From Spirochaetota bacterium (GTDB lineage Bacteria; Spirochaetota; UBA4802; JAFGDQ01), in contig JAXHTS010000038.1 of assembly GCA_034190085.1 (NCBI GenBank), positions 1 through 46,870 of the forward strand: DNA of 46,870 nucleotides, in the 5' to 3' direction. How positions within the stretch are numbered: position 1 is the stretch's first letter; each line of letters opens with the position of its first letter. Shown here piece by piece: positions 9,217 through 18,383 of this stretch. The position numbers were made by a program, and so were the translations under genes. The notes below the pieces were generated by a model, which saw only the letters and a list, made by a program, of their open reading frames with translations, did not search any database and was not told where the DNA came from.

Positions 9217-10134
9217 TTGAAAAAAAATAACCCAATAATTCCTCTACTCATATTATTTTTCTTGTATCCACATTCATCACTCCTATCCAAGCAATTTATT
9301 ATTGAAATTGGAATTACTTATCCAATCAGGTTCAATTTCTCCAATAATAACCTTGAGCCATCTGGTATTACTATCAATAAAGGTAGAATTTTCTTTGTTA
9401 GCGATAACAGAGAAAATAGCGCTATCTATGAACTCGTCTTTAATGAGGGATTCTGTAATGCGCAAACCTATCTAATTATCAATCATAATGATATAATTTC
9501 AATCGAGAAGTGGCACAAACTCGATCTTGAGGGTATTGTTTCAATACATAACAGTTTTTATTGTATTGATGAAAGAGATAGGTTTATCTATAAGATCAAT
9601 TCAGATGGAAGGGTTGAACATATAACACACGACATCCATCAATATAACAAGAATAAGGGCATATCCTTCTCCAATGATGCGAACGCTGGATTTGAAGGAA
9701 TTGCATATGATCAAAAGAAAAAAGTATTCATAATTGCCAATGAGAGAGATGACTCTATCCTTTATCTCTTGCAAAGACATGGGAAGCGCTTAATTACGCA
9801 TTCTCACATATCAATGACACTTCAAACCGGCATATCTGATTTTGATATTTCAGACATTTGCTTCTATGATAGATATCTCTATCTTATACATAGAAAGGAC
9901 AAAAAGATTATTAAGATGAATCCTTACAATAAAAAAATTGATGATACTCTTGATTATTCGAATATAACTAAGGGACTCTACTCCTCAAGAAAGGGTTATG
10001 GTTTTGTTGAAGGTATTTGGATTAACAGCAAACAGATTCTCCTACTGCTCGATAGTAATGGGAAAAAGATCAGCGGCAAGGATTATGGAGAGAACGGGAT
10101 TCTCATTATTCTAAAACGCCCGCGCAACTTTTAA
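9217..10134 (+). CDS. Secreted phytase-esterase-like / SdiA-regulated-like beta-propeller protein
   Basis: Protein of 305 aa with an N-terminal signal sequence (hydrophobic residues about 7-22) and a repetitive beta-propeller-like body. Recurrent segments such as LEPSGITINKGRIFFVSDN, LEGIVSIHN, GFEGIAYDQKKKVFIIANE and DISDICFYDRYLYLIHRKD match the pattern of the esterase-like domain of the phytase family (SdiA-regulated type). It is probably periplasmic. Start is TTG at 9217, chosen because AGGAG at 9202-9206 stands 10 bases ahead and the signal peptide begins there (MKKNNPII). Last gene of the operon. Enzymatic activity is not demonstrated by any visible catalytic motif. Confidence 0.7.
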   Translation: MKKNNPIIPLLILFFLYPHSSLLSKQFIIEIGITYPIRFNFSNNNLEPSGITINKGRIFFVSDNRENSAIYELVFNEGFCNAQTYLIINHNDIISIEKWHKLDLEGIVSIHNSFYCIDERDRFIYKINSDGRVEHITHDIHQYNKNKGISFSNDANAGFEGIAYDQKKKVFIIANERDDSILYLLQRHGKRLITHSHISMTLQTGISDFDISDICFYDRYLYLIHRKDKKIIKMNPYNKKIDDTLDYSNITKGLYSSRKGYGFVEGIWINSKQILLLLDSNGKKISGKDYGENGILIILKRPRNF

Positions 10135-10301
10135 TTTACACTTTTCGCTAAATCCTTAAGGGATTGCGATAGGGAATCGCCTATTATTCATTTTTGTGAC
10201 GCTTGTAAAAAACCAGAGATTGATAGATATGTTGAATTATAAAAAAAATCTTTCATAATTGAATAATATACAACTTCACTATTATTGCAATAAGACCTCC
10301 C

Positions 10302-10786
10302 CTAATAATCATTGGTAATCATCTGTATCGCTCCCTTTGCCTGCTTGCGTACATATGGATTCTTATCATTCTTAGCTATCTTCTTCAACATAGGCACTGC
10401 CTTCATCGCCTGCCAGCCAAGATTGCCTAGGGCCTCAGACCATCCATAGCGCACAGCATGATGCTCGTGCCTTAGCCCCGTAATCAAGTGTGGAAGCGCC
10501 ACTATCCCTATCCTTCCTATAGCCTCTTTTGAATGAGAGGAAACTCCATTATTATAATCATGGAATGATTCGATCAGGCGCGTTATACCTTTGGGATCGC
10601 TATTCTGTAATCCTTATGGCCAGCCACAAACTCATTTATAATATCAGGAATGCTCCTTTGGGATGAATCTTCTGTTGACACAGACTTGCATGAACCCGAA
10701 GTAAAAATTATTAGCAGCATTATAAAAAATATAAATTCGTATACTCTCCTAAATATCTCCGCATAAAATCTGGACATCATATTCAT
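10302..10786 (-). pseudogene. HEAT-repeat lipoprotein-like gene broken by a frameshift
   Basis: Two frames make one gene. The first (10786 down to 10583) begins with a signal peptide and a loose lipobox (FTSGSC) and stops shortly after VAGHKDY. The second continues from GLQNSDPKGITRLIESF through two HEAT-like helical repeats (AIGRIG, ALPHLITGLRHEHHAVRYGWSEALGNLG and following) to the stop at 10302. The shift falls between about 10595 and 10618. Joined, the product would be about 160 aa, an exported helical-repeat protein. The downstream frame keeps intact coding character without an obvious start of its own, so a recent mutation, a sequencing error or recoding are all possible. Confidence 0.65.
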
Positions 10787-11089
10787 GGTAAACTACCTAG
10801 ATTAAGTATGGACATTATATTTCAGTTATAAAGTATTATTGCCTTACGAAACTCTATCCGACACGAACATCGACCGCGTGATGTTTTATACAGGCTCACC
10901 CAGAGTGATGCTAAAGGGGCATTTAGCACACAAATCCCGATCAGCATCAGAGTCCTAACCATACCTTTTATAGGGTGTACTTTGCATTACATGAGATTGG
11001 GGTAATTGTACAGCCATGCACGTAAGGCTCTTCAATCTCAACCCAATAAATATAATGAAAATATTCTAAATCAGATTAGTTAAGATCGA
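10787..11089. other. Non-coding stretch between the HEAT gene and the DUF4139 operon
   Basis: About 300 bases, somewhat more GC-rich than its surroundings. It holds an inverted repeat at 10992-11040 (described separately) and a 46-codon minus-strand open frame (10822-10962, MVRTLMLIGICVLN...) that lacks a well-placed ribosome binding site and is not convincing as a gene. Confidence 0.4.
10992..11040 (-). repeat. Nested inverted repeat downstream of the DUF4139 operon
   Basis: TGAGATTG (10992-10999) pairs with CAATCTCA (11033-11040); inside it AGCC (11012-11015) pairs with GGCT (11026-11029). On the minus strand this lies about 50 bases past the stop of the second DUF4139 gene. It could be a structured 3' end or processing site, but it lacks a T-tract. 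Confidence 0.35.
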
Positions 11090-12742
11090 CTATACTCTAT
11101 ACAATCCCGCGATCTCTTCATCTGCAGGATGCCTGACAGTGAATGAATATATGAATTCCATCTTTTCACCTGGCTTGATATCAAACTCCTTTTTTATAAT
11201 ACCCCATTCATCAGGTTCTTGGAAATCGTTTCCTTTGGTTACTTTTACTTCAATCTCTTTATTCTTGCTTACAGGAATCCGCTCAAAAAGCTTAATGGTT
11301 TCTTTTTCATCCTTAAAAGATTCTATTGTAATCTTATAGGTAAACTCTATGCTTGTATCCTTGCCAGTTAGTCCTTTTTTACCCTTTAGCTGGTTGACCA
11401 GTTCCCTTTTTACACGGATGCAGTCGTCAGTGCCCATATAGAGTTTTAACTTCTCACCAGGGACGATGGTCTTAATCTGTGAATCTCCTGTATAATCAAA
11501 ATCACGAAAAACCTTTACAGGTCCAGAAAGCAGGGGATAATCGCATGTGTTCTCCATAATGATCCGAAGATAGGCAGCCTCCTGGATTGCAGGCATGACG
11601 ATGTATTCATATTCAACTGGAAAGCGTTCCATGGTGATAAAGACCTTCCTGGCCGTGCCGTCGGTCGGAATATTCTGAGAAGCACCGCAGGCAAAGGTAA
11701 CGTTCAACCCTGATGTCTTTACCTTTGATACCGCGAAAGTCTTATCAGTAACCTCAGCGACCTCGCTGCTCATATCAGGTTCAGCCACCGACATCTCTGC
11801 TGCGTCTTCCATCATCTCTATCTCATCTTCATATTCCTCTTCAGGATATTTATCTTCATGTCTCTTTGACTTCTTTGATACGGATGCTGATCTCATTGCC
11901 GGCACCTGAATAGGAGGCGGCGATTCATACAAATTAATATACCATGGCTCAGGGTCAGGCAGATGTGCTCCTGAACTCGGGTTTGCTGTTGAAAGATCAA
12001 GCCCAACATTATCCCAGTCCTCGCCTGTCATCTGTGTAACCTCCGCGTAGCTCACAAGCTCAAATTGTCTCTCTTTATAGATAAGCCGCCCGTCGTAAAG
12101 CGGAGACCAGGATGCGCTGGGCACAACATATGAAAGACGAATATATGCGTCTCCTGATGACTTCATCCTGAAGCTGACACAACATTCAACAGATGTCCTG
12201 CCAGATGCTTCCTTGAGCTTGTCCGCATAATAATAGAGGTTTTTGCTCTTTTTTTTAAGTTCTCTTCTTTTAACCTCAAGAGCCAGCCTATCATTCCTAA
12301 ATGCCTTTGATTCTTTCCCGTAATATTCAATAAACTCCTGGTAATCTGCAGAACTGGCCTTTTCAAAATTTAAATCCTTAGGATCAGCGATATCCTCATT
12401 AAAATTAAGGCAGTTTAAATAGGATATAAGGATCTCTAACTTCTCAATTTCTCTGCTTACAAATTCCAACTCTCTCTCAATCCTGTATATCTCATTTTCA
12501 ATTCTATTAAGCTCTTCAATATTCGTGTCCCTGAGCGCGATATCGCAGAGATTATTATCAAGGAGCACCATCTCTCCGGCTCCCTTAACCCTTATTGAAT
12601 CTCTGAGCAGGGATGGTGTGAGGTCGCTAAAGCTGTAAGTCTGCTCTCCTGTAAGATTCTTTAGCTTCACTTCTCTTGTTATCATTGCCCTGTCTGAATA
12701 TACACAAACCCGCATTATTATGTTTTTGGTTTCAATGCTCAT
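11090..12742 (-). CDS. DUF4139 (mucoidy-inhibitor MuiA-like) protein, second copy
   Basis: Protein of 550 aa. An N-terminal DUF4140-like beta region (VCVYSDRAMITREVKLKNL) is followed by a helical coiled-coil segment (about 75-185), then the DUF4139 core recognised by SYVVPSASWSPLYDGRLIY, TGEDWDNVGLDLSTANPS and PLLSGPVKVFRDFDYTGDS. A strongly acidic low-complexity insert (about 300-340, EEEYEDEIEMMEDAAEM) interrupts the core; its paralog upstream is shorter there. No signal peptide. The molecular role of the family is not established; the name comes from a mucoidy phenotype of a homolog. Its ATG overlaps the stop of the upstream paralog by 4 bases. Confidence 0.85.
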   Translation of the reverse strand: MSIETKNIIMRVCVYSDRAMITREVKLKNLTGEQTYSFSDLTPSLLRDSIRVKGAGEMVLLDNNLCDIALRDTNIEELNRIENEIYRIERELEFVSREIEKLEILISYLNCLNFNEDIADPKDLNFEKASSADYQEFIEYYGKESKAFRNDRLALEVKRRELKKKSKNLYYYADKLKEASGRTSVECCVSFRMKSSGDAYIRLSYVVPSASWSPLYDGRLIYKERQFELVSYAEVTQMTGEDWDNVGLDLSTANPSSGAHLPDPEPWYINLYESPPPIQVPAMRSASVSKKSKRHEDKYPEEEYEDEIEMMEDAAEMSVAEPDMSSEVAEVTDKTFAVSKVKTSGLNVTFACGASQNIPTDGTARKVFITMERFPVEYEYIVMPAIQEAAYLRIIMENTCDYPLLSGPVKVFRDFDYTGDSQIKTIVPGEKLKLYMGTDDCIRVKRELVNQLKGKKGLTGKDTSIEFTYKITIESFKDEKETIKLFERIPVSKNKEIEVKVTKGNDFQEPDEWGIIKKEFDIKPGEKMEFIYSFTVRHPADEEIAGLYRV

Positions 12743-14280
12743 ATGTTAAGACCCACAATTGATTTGTCTACAGGATATTCCACGTAATATTCCAGGTTCA
12801 ATTTCTTCTTATCCTGCGAGTCAATATCTACATTCCAGATAAGCACTCCCTTGTAGTCAGGATTGATGCTATCCGTAACCTCTGTAAGCTGCACCTTCAA
12901 TTCCTTGTTTTGCGATATTGGTACCCTCTCCTCAATGGCAACCTTAACTTCTTCCTCTTTATAGTTCTCAAGGGTAATAGTATATCTAAAAATCGTGCGA
13001 GTTAATCCCTTCATAACGCCCTTTTGCTGAGTAAAATGCTTCAGCAATTCACGCTTAACCTTAATTGAATCATCAGATCCAAGTGAGAGCTTTGCTTTCT
13101 CCGATGGAACAGTAGTTTCCAGAAAACTATCTCCAATATAGTCCTGATTATGATAAACTTTGACAGATCCTGCCAGCAGGGGATATTCTGTTGTGTTCTC
13201 AAACATGCCGCGAATGAATACGGATTCTATCATTTCTGGGAAAGCGCGGTAATACAGCTCAACAGGGAAGCGCTGCTTAGCTATCAAGACCTTCTTTTCC
13301 GTGCCATCTGGAGGAAGTTTCTGGCTGTCCTTAATGCCGAATGTAACGCTAAGTCCCTTATTGAGCGATGCTGATATAATCTCCGATTCTTCTCCTATTG
13401 GCTCAGGAGCAGCAGCCCCATAGGGAGCGCTCTTTTGTACCCTGTCATCATAATCCATATATCCAAAGTCGATAAACCACGGCTTTAATTCAGGCAAAGT
13501 TGCTGATACCTCCGGCCGGGCTGTGGAGAGGAAGAGCTTCACATCCTCCCAATTCTCACCTGTAGATTGAGAGACACGGCCATAATAGAATATCTCAATC
13601 TCTTTTTCGGTAATATTAAGCCTGGCATCATAAACAGAAGACCAAGAAGCATTGCCAATAACATAGGTTAGGTAAAAAGAGAATTTACCGGGCTTCTTCA
13701 CATCAAGAGAGATATAGCAGTTCACTACTTCCTTGCTTCTCATGCTGCTCTTTCTGGACAATTCCGCTTTGGCCCTTGCTATTTCCTTTTCTATCTCAAA
13801 TTTTTTATCTTCCAAATCCATGATTGTCATATCAATTCTTTCAATATTAGATTTGATGAAGTTAAAAATGTTCGAAATATCACTCATGTCAGTCTTCCTA
13901 AAATAGAATTCTGTGGCAAAGCGCGAGGATGATAGATTCTGTACACCTTTTATAATCTCCTTCTCCATGTTAAAAGAATCAATGCTGGAATTTATCCATG
14001 AAAGTTTATCCTGAAGCTCCTCCAACTCCTTTTCCTGCTTGATTATCTCCTCATCCTTTAAGATTTCAAGGTATTCATCCCTGATATCAATGCCCTCTAT
14101 ACGGATCTCGGCATTGCCCTTGCCGGAAATTCTTATTGTGTTACGATATATACCTGAAGGCAGATTATCAAAAAGAATCTCCTTTGTATCAGGCGTTACC
14201 TGAATTTCTATCTCTCTACTAACGAGAGCCCTGTCTGGATAGACCGTAGCTTCAATTATATTACTTTTCTTCTCATTCAT
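12739..14280 (-). CDS. DUF4139 (mucoidy-inhibitor MuiA-like) protein, first copy
   Basis: Protein of 513 aa with the same layout as its downstream paralog: N-terminal DUF4140-like region (ATVYPDRALVSREIEI), central coiled coil (about 80-175) and DUF4139 core (LTYVIGNASWSSVYDARLNI, TGENWEDVKLFLSTARPE, PLLAGSVKVYHNQDYIGDS). It is first in a two-gene minus-strand operon joined by an ATGA overlap. The copies are clearly related but diverged at the protein level, so the duplication is old. Two tandem paralogs suggest a hetero-oligomer or diverged specificity; that is inference. No signal peptide, so cytoplasmic unless exported by another route. Confidence 0.85.
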   Translation of the reverse strand: MNEKKSNIIEATVYPDRALVSREIEIQVTPDTKEILFDNLPSGIYRNTIRISGKGNAEIRIEGIDIRDEYLEILKDEEIIKQEKELEELQDKLSWINSSIDSFNMEKEIIKGVQNLSSSRFATEFYFRKTDMSDISNIFNFIKSNIERIDMTIMDLEDKKFEIEKEIARAKAELSRKSSMRSKEVVNCYISLDVKKPGKFSFYLTYVIGNASWSSVYDARLNITEKEIEIFYYGRVSQSTGENWEDVKLFLSTARPEVSATLPELKPWFIDFGYMDYDDRVQKSAPYGAAAPEPIGEESEIISASLNKGLSVTFGIKDSQKLPPDGTEKKVLIAKQRFPVELYYRAFPEMIESVFIRGMFENTTEYPLLAGSVKVYHNQDYIGDSFLETTVPSEKAKLSLGSDDSIKVKRELLKHFTQQKGVMKGLTRTIFRYTITLENYKEEEVKVAIEERVPISQNKELKVQLTEVTDSINPDYKGVLIWNVDIDSQDKKKLNLEYYVEYPVDKSIVGLNI

Positions 14281-15031
14281 AATGATATGTATAAAAAAAT
14301 TTTCCTAAATTGCAAGTATTAAATGAATATCAGAATTTATTTATCAAATATTTTAATTTATATTCGCAGAAGGACAAATTTTCAGATTCATCTCCTAATT
14401 GTTAGTTCCTACCCCGGCAAAGCCGGAACCCAATATATACTGGATCTTCCGAAGTAAAGAAAAAAATAGACATCTATGATAAAAATCAATCTTAAAAATA
14501 AAGACATTATGGCTAAGATACTATATATTATAAATTAAATTATCAGTGATGCTGAAAAATTTGGAATGATACAATAAAATACCAATAGAAGTTATCAAAT
14601 CGAAATTCAGTTTTCAATGAACTGCCGTCAATTAAAGCATTAAAAATGCGAACATTGAGCTTTGAAGGTATTATCTAAAATTAGTATTTTATAGAAAGTA
14701 GCTTTATATATATTTTCTTCTAAGATATAATATATCCAATAATTTACAACCATTGATTATAACATAAAATACCTGGGTAAAAGTATATAAGTCAGGATAA
14801 AAAATTTACCAGAATTAGAGCAGGAAGGGAACGAAATACTCATCAAAACGGATTAGATATAATCTTAAGATAATAAATCAAATTGAAGGGACACAAACTG
14901 CTAAAAAATAATGCTGAGACCTAATTGGTATTTTGGTGTTGACAATTCAGATACAGTTCAGATTCAATATATATGTAATTTAATAAGAGTAGTGATCTAT
15001 ATAGCAGATATTTATATGAAGGTGATTTCAT
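14281..15031. other. 750-base AT-rich intergenic region upstream of the RegB-like kinase
   Basis: No gene is seen. It contains a compact GC-rich hairpin CCGGC-AAA-GCCGG at 14414-14426, of the kind often dispersed in genomes, and very AT-rich sequence beyond. Near the kinase gene TTGACA occurs at 14939-14944, but no good -10 stands at 17 bases (TTCAAT at 18, CAATAT at 20), so a promoter there is only a possibility. I do not find here the TGTATA-N6-TATACA palindromes present downstream of the regulator. Confidence 0.5.
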
Positions 15032-16411
15032 TTGAAAAACGAAAAACTATATACCGAATTGTCCTTTGAAGAATGGGAAATAAAGGATCGGGTAGACTGG
15101 TTCATCTTTCTACGATGGCTAGCAATATTTGGGGCTATATGCACGATCCTTTTCGCAACACAAATATTGAAAATAGAATTACCAGTTTTCAAGCTTTTTT
15201 TTATAATTTTTATAATGATTATCTATAATATAGTTTTTTCTCTGTATTCACTTCTTTTTTTTAAAAAAAGAATTGATACCATTGGAGTTAAAGCATCTAT
15301 TCGATTCGCAACTATTCAGATCATTGTTGATCTATTTATTCTTACTCTAATAATTCATTTTTCAGGTGGAGTAGAAAATCCATTTAGTTTTTATTATATT
15401 TTTCATATACTCATTTCCAGCATTCTCCTTTCAACTAAACAGGCCTATTATCAGGCAAGCATCGCTATAATTTTGTTTGCTACAAACACTGTTCTTGAAT
15501 CATATGAAATAATTCCTCATTTTTCTCTTGGTATAATAAATGAGGCCCCTCTTTATAAAAATAAATATTATTGCATAAGCATATTTTTTGTTTTTGCGAC
15601 TACTATGTATTTATCTGTCTATATGACAACATCAATAACCTCTAAGCTAAGAAAGAGAAGGAATGATATTATTGATTTGAAAAATGAGTTAGAACGGAAA
15701 AATGAAGAGTTAAAGGAAATACAGGAGAATTTAATCAAATCTGAAAAACTAGCTGCTGTTGGAAATCTGGCGACTGGTGTCGCTCATCAAATAAATAATC
15801 CTTTAACCACAATTTTAACATTTTCACTTCTTTCATTGAAAAAGACCACAGATGAAAACACAAAAAAGAAGCTTGAGGTGATTGTAAATGAAACAACCCG
15901 TTGTAGAAATATTATTAGAGACCTTCTGAACTTTGCAGGAATGAATGAACCCCAATTAAAAAGAAGTAATATTAATGGATTAATTGAAAAAGCATTATTG
16001 CATATACAACTATATGATTCGAAGATTGATATTCAAAAAAAAGTATCCGATGATCTACCTGAAATACTTATTGATTCAAATCAAATACTTGAGGTTATTA
16101 TTAATATTATTACCAATGCTATAGAGGCTATGCCGGATGGAGGAAGGCTTACCATTGTAACAAGGTTGACTGTAAATAGGAAGTATGTTGTAATTGAATT
16201 TATTGATAATGGATATGGAATTTCAGAAGAAAATATGGGAAAAATTTTCAATCCCTTTTTTACTACAAAAGATAAGGGAACTGGATTAGGTCTCGCTGTT
16301 GCACATGGCATTATTCAAAAGCATGATGGGATTATTGATGTTAATAGTGAAAAGGGTAAGGGGACCACATTTATAATAAAATTATTAGTGAACCATGAGG
16401 TTAATGATTAA
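15032..16411 (+). CDS. RegB/PrrB-like membrane histidine kinase with quinone-binding motif
   Basis: Sensor kinase of 459 aa. About six hydrophobic helices fill residues 25-205. Between them stands GGVENPF (112-118), a match to the GGxxNPF heptapeptide that binds quinone in RegB/PrrB redox kinases. A coiled coil (about 212-240) leads to HisKA with VAHQINNPL (His252) and HATPase (IITNAIEAMPDGG, DNGYGIS, FFTTKDKGTGLGLAV). The kinase core is of the NtrB/AtoS kind, matching the NtrC-type partner. Start is TTG at 15032, supported by AAGGTG at 15019-15024. Its TAA overlaps the regulator ATG by one base (TAATG). Inferred function: reports quinone-pool redox state to the sigma-54 activator that follows. 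Confidence 0.88.
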   Translation: MKNEKLYTELSFEEWEIKDRVDWFIFLRWLAIFGAICTILFATQILKIELPVFKLFFIIFIMIIYNIVFSLYSLLFFKKRIDTIGVKASIRFATIQIIVDLFILTLIIHFSGGVENPFSFYYIFHILISSILLSTKQAYYQASIAIILFATNTVLESYEIIPHFSLGIINEAPLYKNKYYCISIFFVFATTMYLSVYMTTSITSKLRKRRNDIIDLKNELERKNEELKEIQENLIKSEKLAAVGNLATGVAHQINNPLTTILTFSLLSLKKTTDENTKKKLEVIVNETTRCRNIIRDLLNFAGMNEPQLKRSNINGLIEKALLHIQLYDSKIDIQKKVSDDLPEILIDSNQILEVIINIITNAIEAMPDGGRLTIVTRLTVNRKYVVIEFIDNGYGISEENMGKIFNPFFTTKDKGTGLGLAVAHGIIQKHDGIIDVNSEKGKGTTFIIKLLVNHEVND

Positions 16412-17835
16412 TGTTTGTCGCAAAAATTATTGTAATTGATGATGAAGTACATATATGTGAGAGTTGTCAAGAGATACTTACAGATGATGGGCATTGTGTA
16501 AAAACTTTTACCGATCCAATCAATGCATTACAGCATATAAATAAGGAACATTGCGATATTGTACTTCTTGATTTGAAACTACCTCATATGGATGGATTAG
16601 AGGTATTAAAACAATTAAAGGAAAAATATCCTGAATTAATTGTAATTGTTATAACTGGTTTTGCTACAATAGACACTGCCGTGCAATCGATGAAGCTTGG
16701 TGCTTATGACTATGTTAGAAAACCATTTACACCTGATGAACTCAGTGAAGTCGTGAAAAGAGCTGTCGAAAATATTAAAATATTACTCGAGGTTAAATAC
16801 TTAAATGAAGAATTACAAAAGAGTTACGAGTTAGACACTATTGTTGGTGAAAGCGAAGCAATAAAAAGAGTTTTTGCACTTGTAGAAAAGGTCGCTCCAA
16901 CCGATACAGATGTATTAATATTTGGTGAAAGTGGAACCGGAAAGGAATTGATTGCCCGTGCAATATATAAGAGAAGTATACGGTCTGATAAAAAATTTGT
17001 TGTTATCGATTGTGCATCCCTTGCTCAATCACTTGTTGAAAGCGAGTTATTTGGTTATGTTAAAGGTGCGTTTACCGGTGCAGCAACTTCAAGGGAAGGG
17101 CTTTTTGAGATTGCAGATGGAGGCACAATTTTTCTTGATGAAATCACCAATATTTCGCTTGAAGTTCAGGCAAAATTACTCAGGATCCTTCAGGAAAGGG
17201 AATTTAAAAGGGTTGGTGATACGAAGAGTAAAAAACTGAATATTCGATTTATATCCGCAACGAACAGAGATCTGGAAGAATTGATAAAAGAGGGAAAGTT
17301 CAGAGAAGATCTCTATTATCGGCTTGATGTCTTTGCAATATTAATCCCATCCCTGAGGGAAAGAAAGGGGGATATTCCTCTTTTATGTGATTATTTTATC
17401 AAAAAATTTTCTCATAGAATGCATAAGGATATTAAGGGAATCAATGATGCTGCTCTAGAAATTCTCATTAACTATAGTTGGCCAGGAAATATACGGGAAT
17501 TGAAGAATATTATTGAAAGGCTTGTTATATTGTCAGGAACACAAATTATCAACGAACATGATGTTACATCTATTATGGGGGAGAAAACAGTTAATAACAT
17601 TTCAAATGTATATAAAATTGGAGATGTGGGTTTGACTATGCCTACGACATATAAGGAGTTAAAAAAATTAAAAAATAAGATTCAAGGTGAAATAATTGAT
17701 AATGTAGAAAAAAAATTTTTACTTAATGCCTTACATAAAACAGGATGGAATATAACAAAAGCTGCTGAAATAACAGGAATCCTTCGACCAAATCTCTACA
17801 CCTTGTTGAAGAAACATAATATTGTTAAAGAGTAA
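16411..17835 (+). CDS. NtrC-family sigma-54-dependent response regulator
   Basis: Enhancer-binding protein of 474 aa. A canonical receiver (about 5-120) has Asp54 in LLDLKLPHMDG and Lys in RKPF. The AAA+ domain (about 143-385) carries Walker A GESGTGKE (172-179), GAFTGA (219-224), Walker B GTIFLDE and LRERKGD. The C-terminal Fis-type helix-turn-helix is ALHKTGWNITKAAEITGI, with recognition helix near RPNLYTLLKK. It is coupled to the RegB-like kinase by a TAATG overlap and is therefore its likely partner. Tandem palindromes 195 bases downstream and a sigma-54 promoter 550 bases downstream make the 18452-20966 operon its obvious target. Confidence 0.93.
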   Translation: MFVAKIIVIDDEVHICESCQEILTDDGHCVKTFTDPINALQHINKEHCDIVLLDLKLPHMDGLEVLKQLKEKYPELIVIVITGFATIDTAVQSMKLGAYDYVRKPFTPDELSEVVKRAVENIKILLEVKYLNEELQKSYELDTIVGESEAIKRVFALVEKVAPTDTDVLIFGESGTGKELIARAIYKRSIRSDKKFVVIDCASLAQSLVESELFGYVKGAFTGAATSREGLFEIADGGTIFLDEITNISLEVQAKLLRILQEREFKRVGDTKSKKLNIRFISATNRDLEELIKEGKFREDLYYRLDVFAILIPSLRERKGDIPLLCDYFIKKFSHRMHKDIKGINDAALEILINYSWPGNIRELKNIIERLVILSGTQIINEHDVTSIMGEKTVNNISNVYKIGDVGLTMPTTYKELKKLKNKIQGEIIDNVEKKFLLNALHKTGWNITKAAEITGILRPNLYTLLKKHNIVKE

Positions 17836-18029
17836 ATCCCTAAACAGTTACTAATGAATAATTGAATGAAGTATAGAAATTAATACGAACTCCCATCAAT
17901 ATCATAAAAGAATTATGAATGATATAAGGATTTACTCTTACTCCCACATAAACACCTACATAGATTGAATCCTCAACTCAAGTTTTGAAGATCGTTAATT
18001 CATCATATTTATCTGGATTAGTGTTCAAG

Positions 18030-18067
18030 TGTATATCGACCTATACATCTGTATAATACACTATACA
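18030..18067 (+). promoter_or_regulatory. Two tandem TGTATA-N6-TATACA palindromes: candidate enhancer for the NtrC-type regulator
   Basis: TGTATA at 18030-18035 and TATACA at 18042-18047 form one 18-bp palindrome; TGTATA at 18050-18055 and TATACA at 18062-18067 form a second with a different 6-base centre. The centres are exactly 20 bp apart, two helical turns, so two dimers would bind on the same face. They lie about 330 bases upstream of the sigma-54 promoter, in range for DNA looping. Confidence 0.75.
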
Positions 18068-18136
18068 TTCCCAAGCCTAGAATAAATGCCATTTTCATCT
18101 ATACTGAGTAAAATTGAATTCATAATAATTTCCTAA

Positions 18137-18204
18137 GGGTGTTATTTTTATAAAATTGTAGCTTTTCAAACAGTTTCAGGCTAATTATTATTGAAATAAC
18201 ACCC
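18137..18204. repeat. 11-bp inverted repeat in the sigma-54 regulatory region
   Basis: GGGTGTTATTT at 18137-18147 pairs exactly with AAATAACACCC at 18194-18204 across 46 bases. It stands between the enhancer palindromes and the sigma-54 promoter. It could be a binding site for an auxiliary protein, a hairpin ending the upstream transcript, or a remnant of a small mobile element. Confidence 0.5.
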
Positions 18205-18383
18205 AACAAATCCTCACTAATGCTCCTTATTTTGCATGTAACGCAATATAATATCAAAATTCTTAACAAATTCCTCTATTTCAAACATTAAAATTTATAT
18301 ATAAAACTACCTTGATAATGCTGACCATATCTTAAATCAAATAAATCAACCATAGTAAAATAAATTACAAAAAAAATTACGAT

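Noticed and set aside
10822-10962. 46-codon minus-strand open frame with a hydrophobic start
   Set aside because: The only ribosome-like bases abut the ATG, the C-terminal half looks non-protein-like, and there is no conserved motif.
10992-11040. Group II intron domain V or attC-like site
   Set aside because: The nested stems are too short and lack the conserved bases of either structure.
14939-14970. TTGACA at 14939-14944 as a firm promoter call for the RegB-like kinase
   Set aside because: The -10 candidates are weak or wrongly spaced, so it is only mentioned in the intergenic entry.
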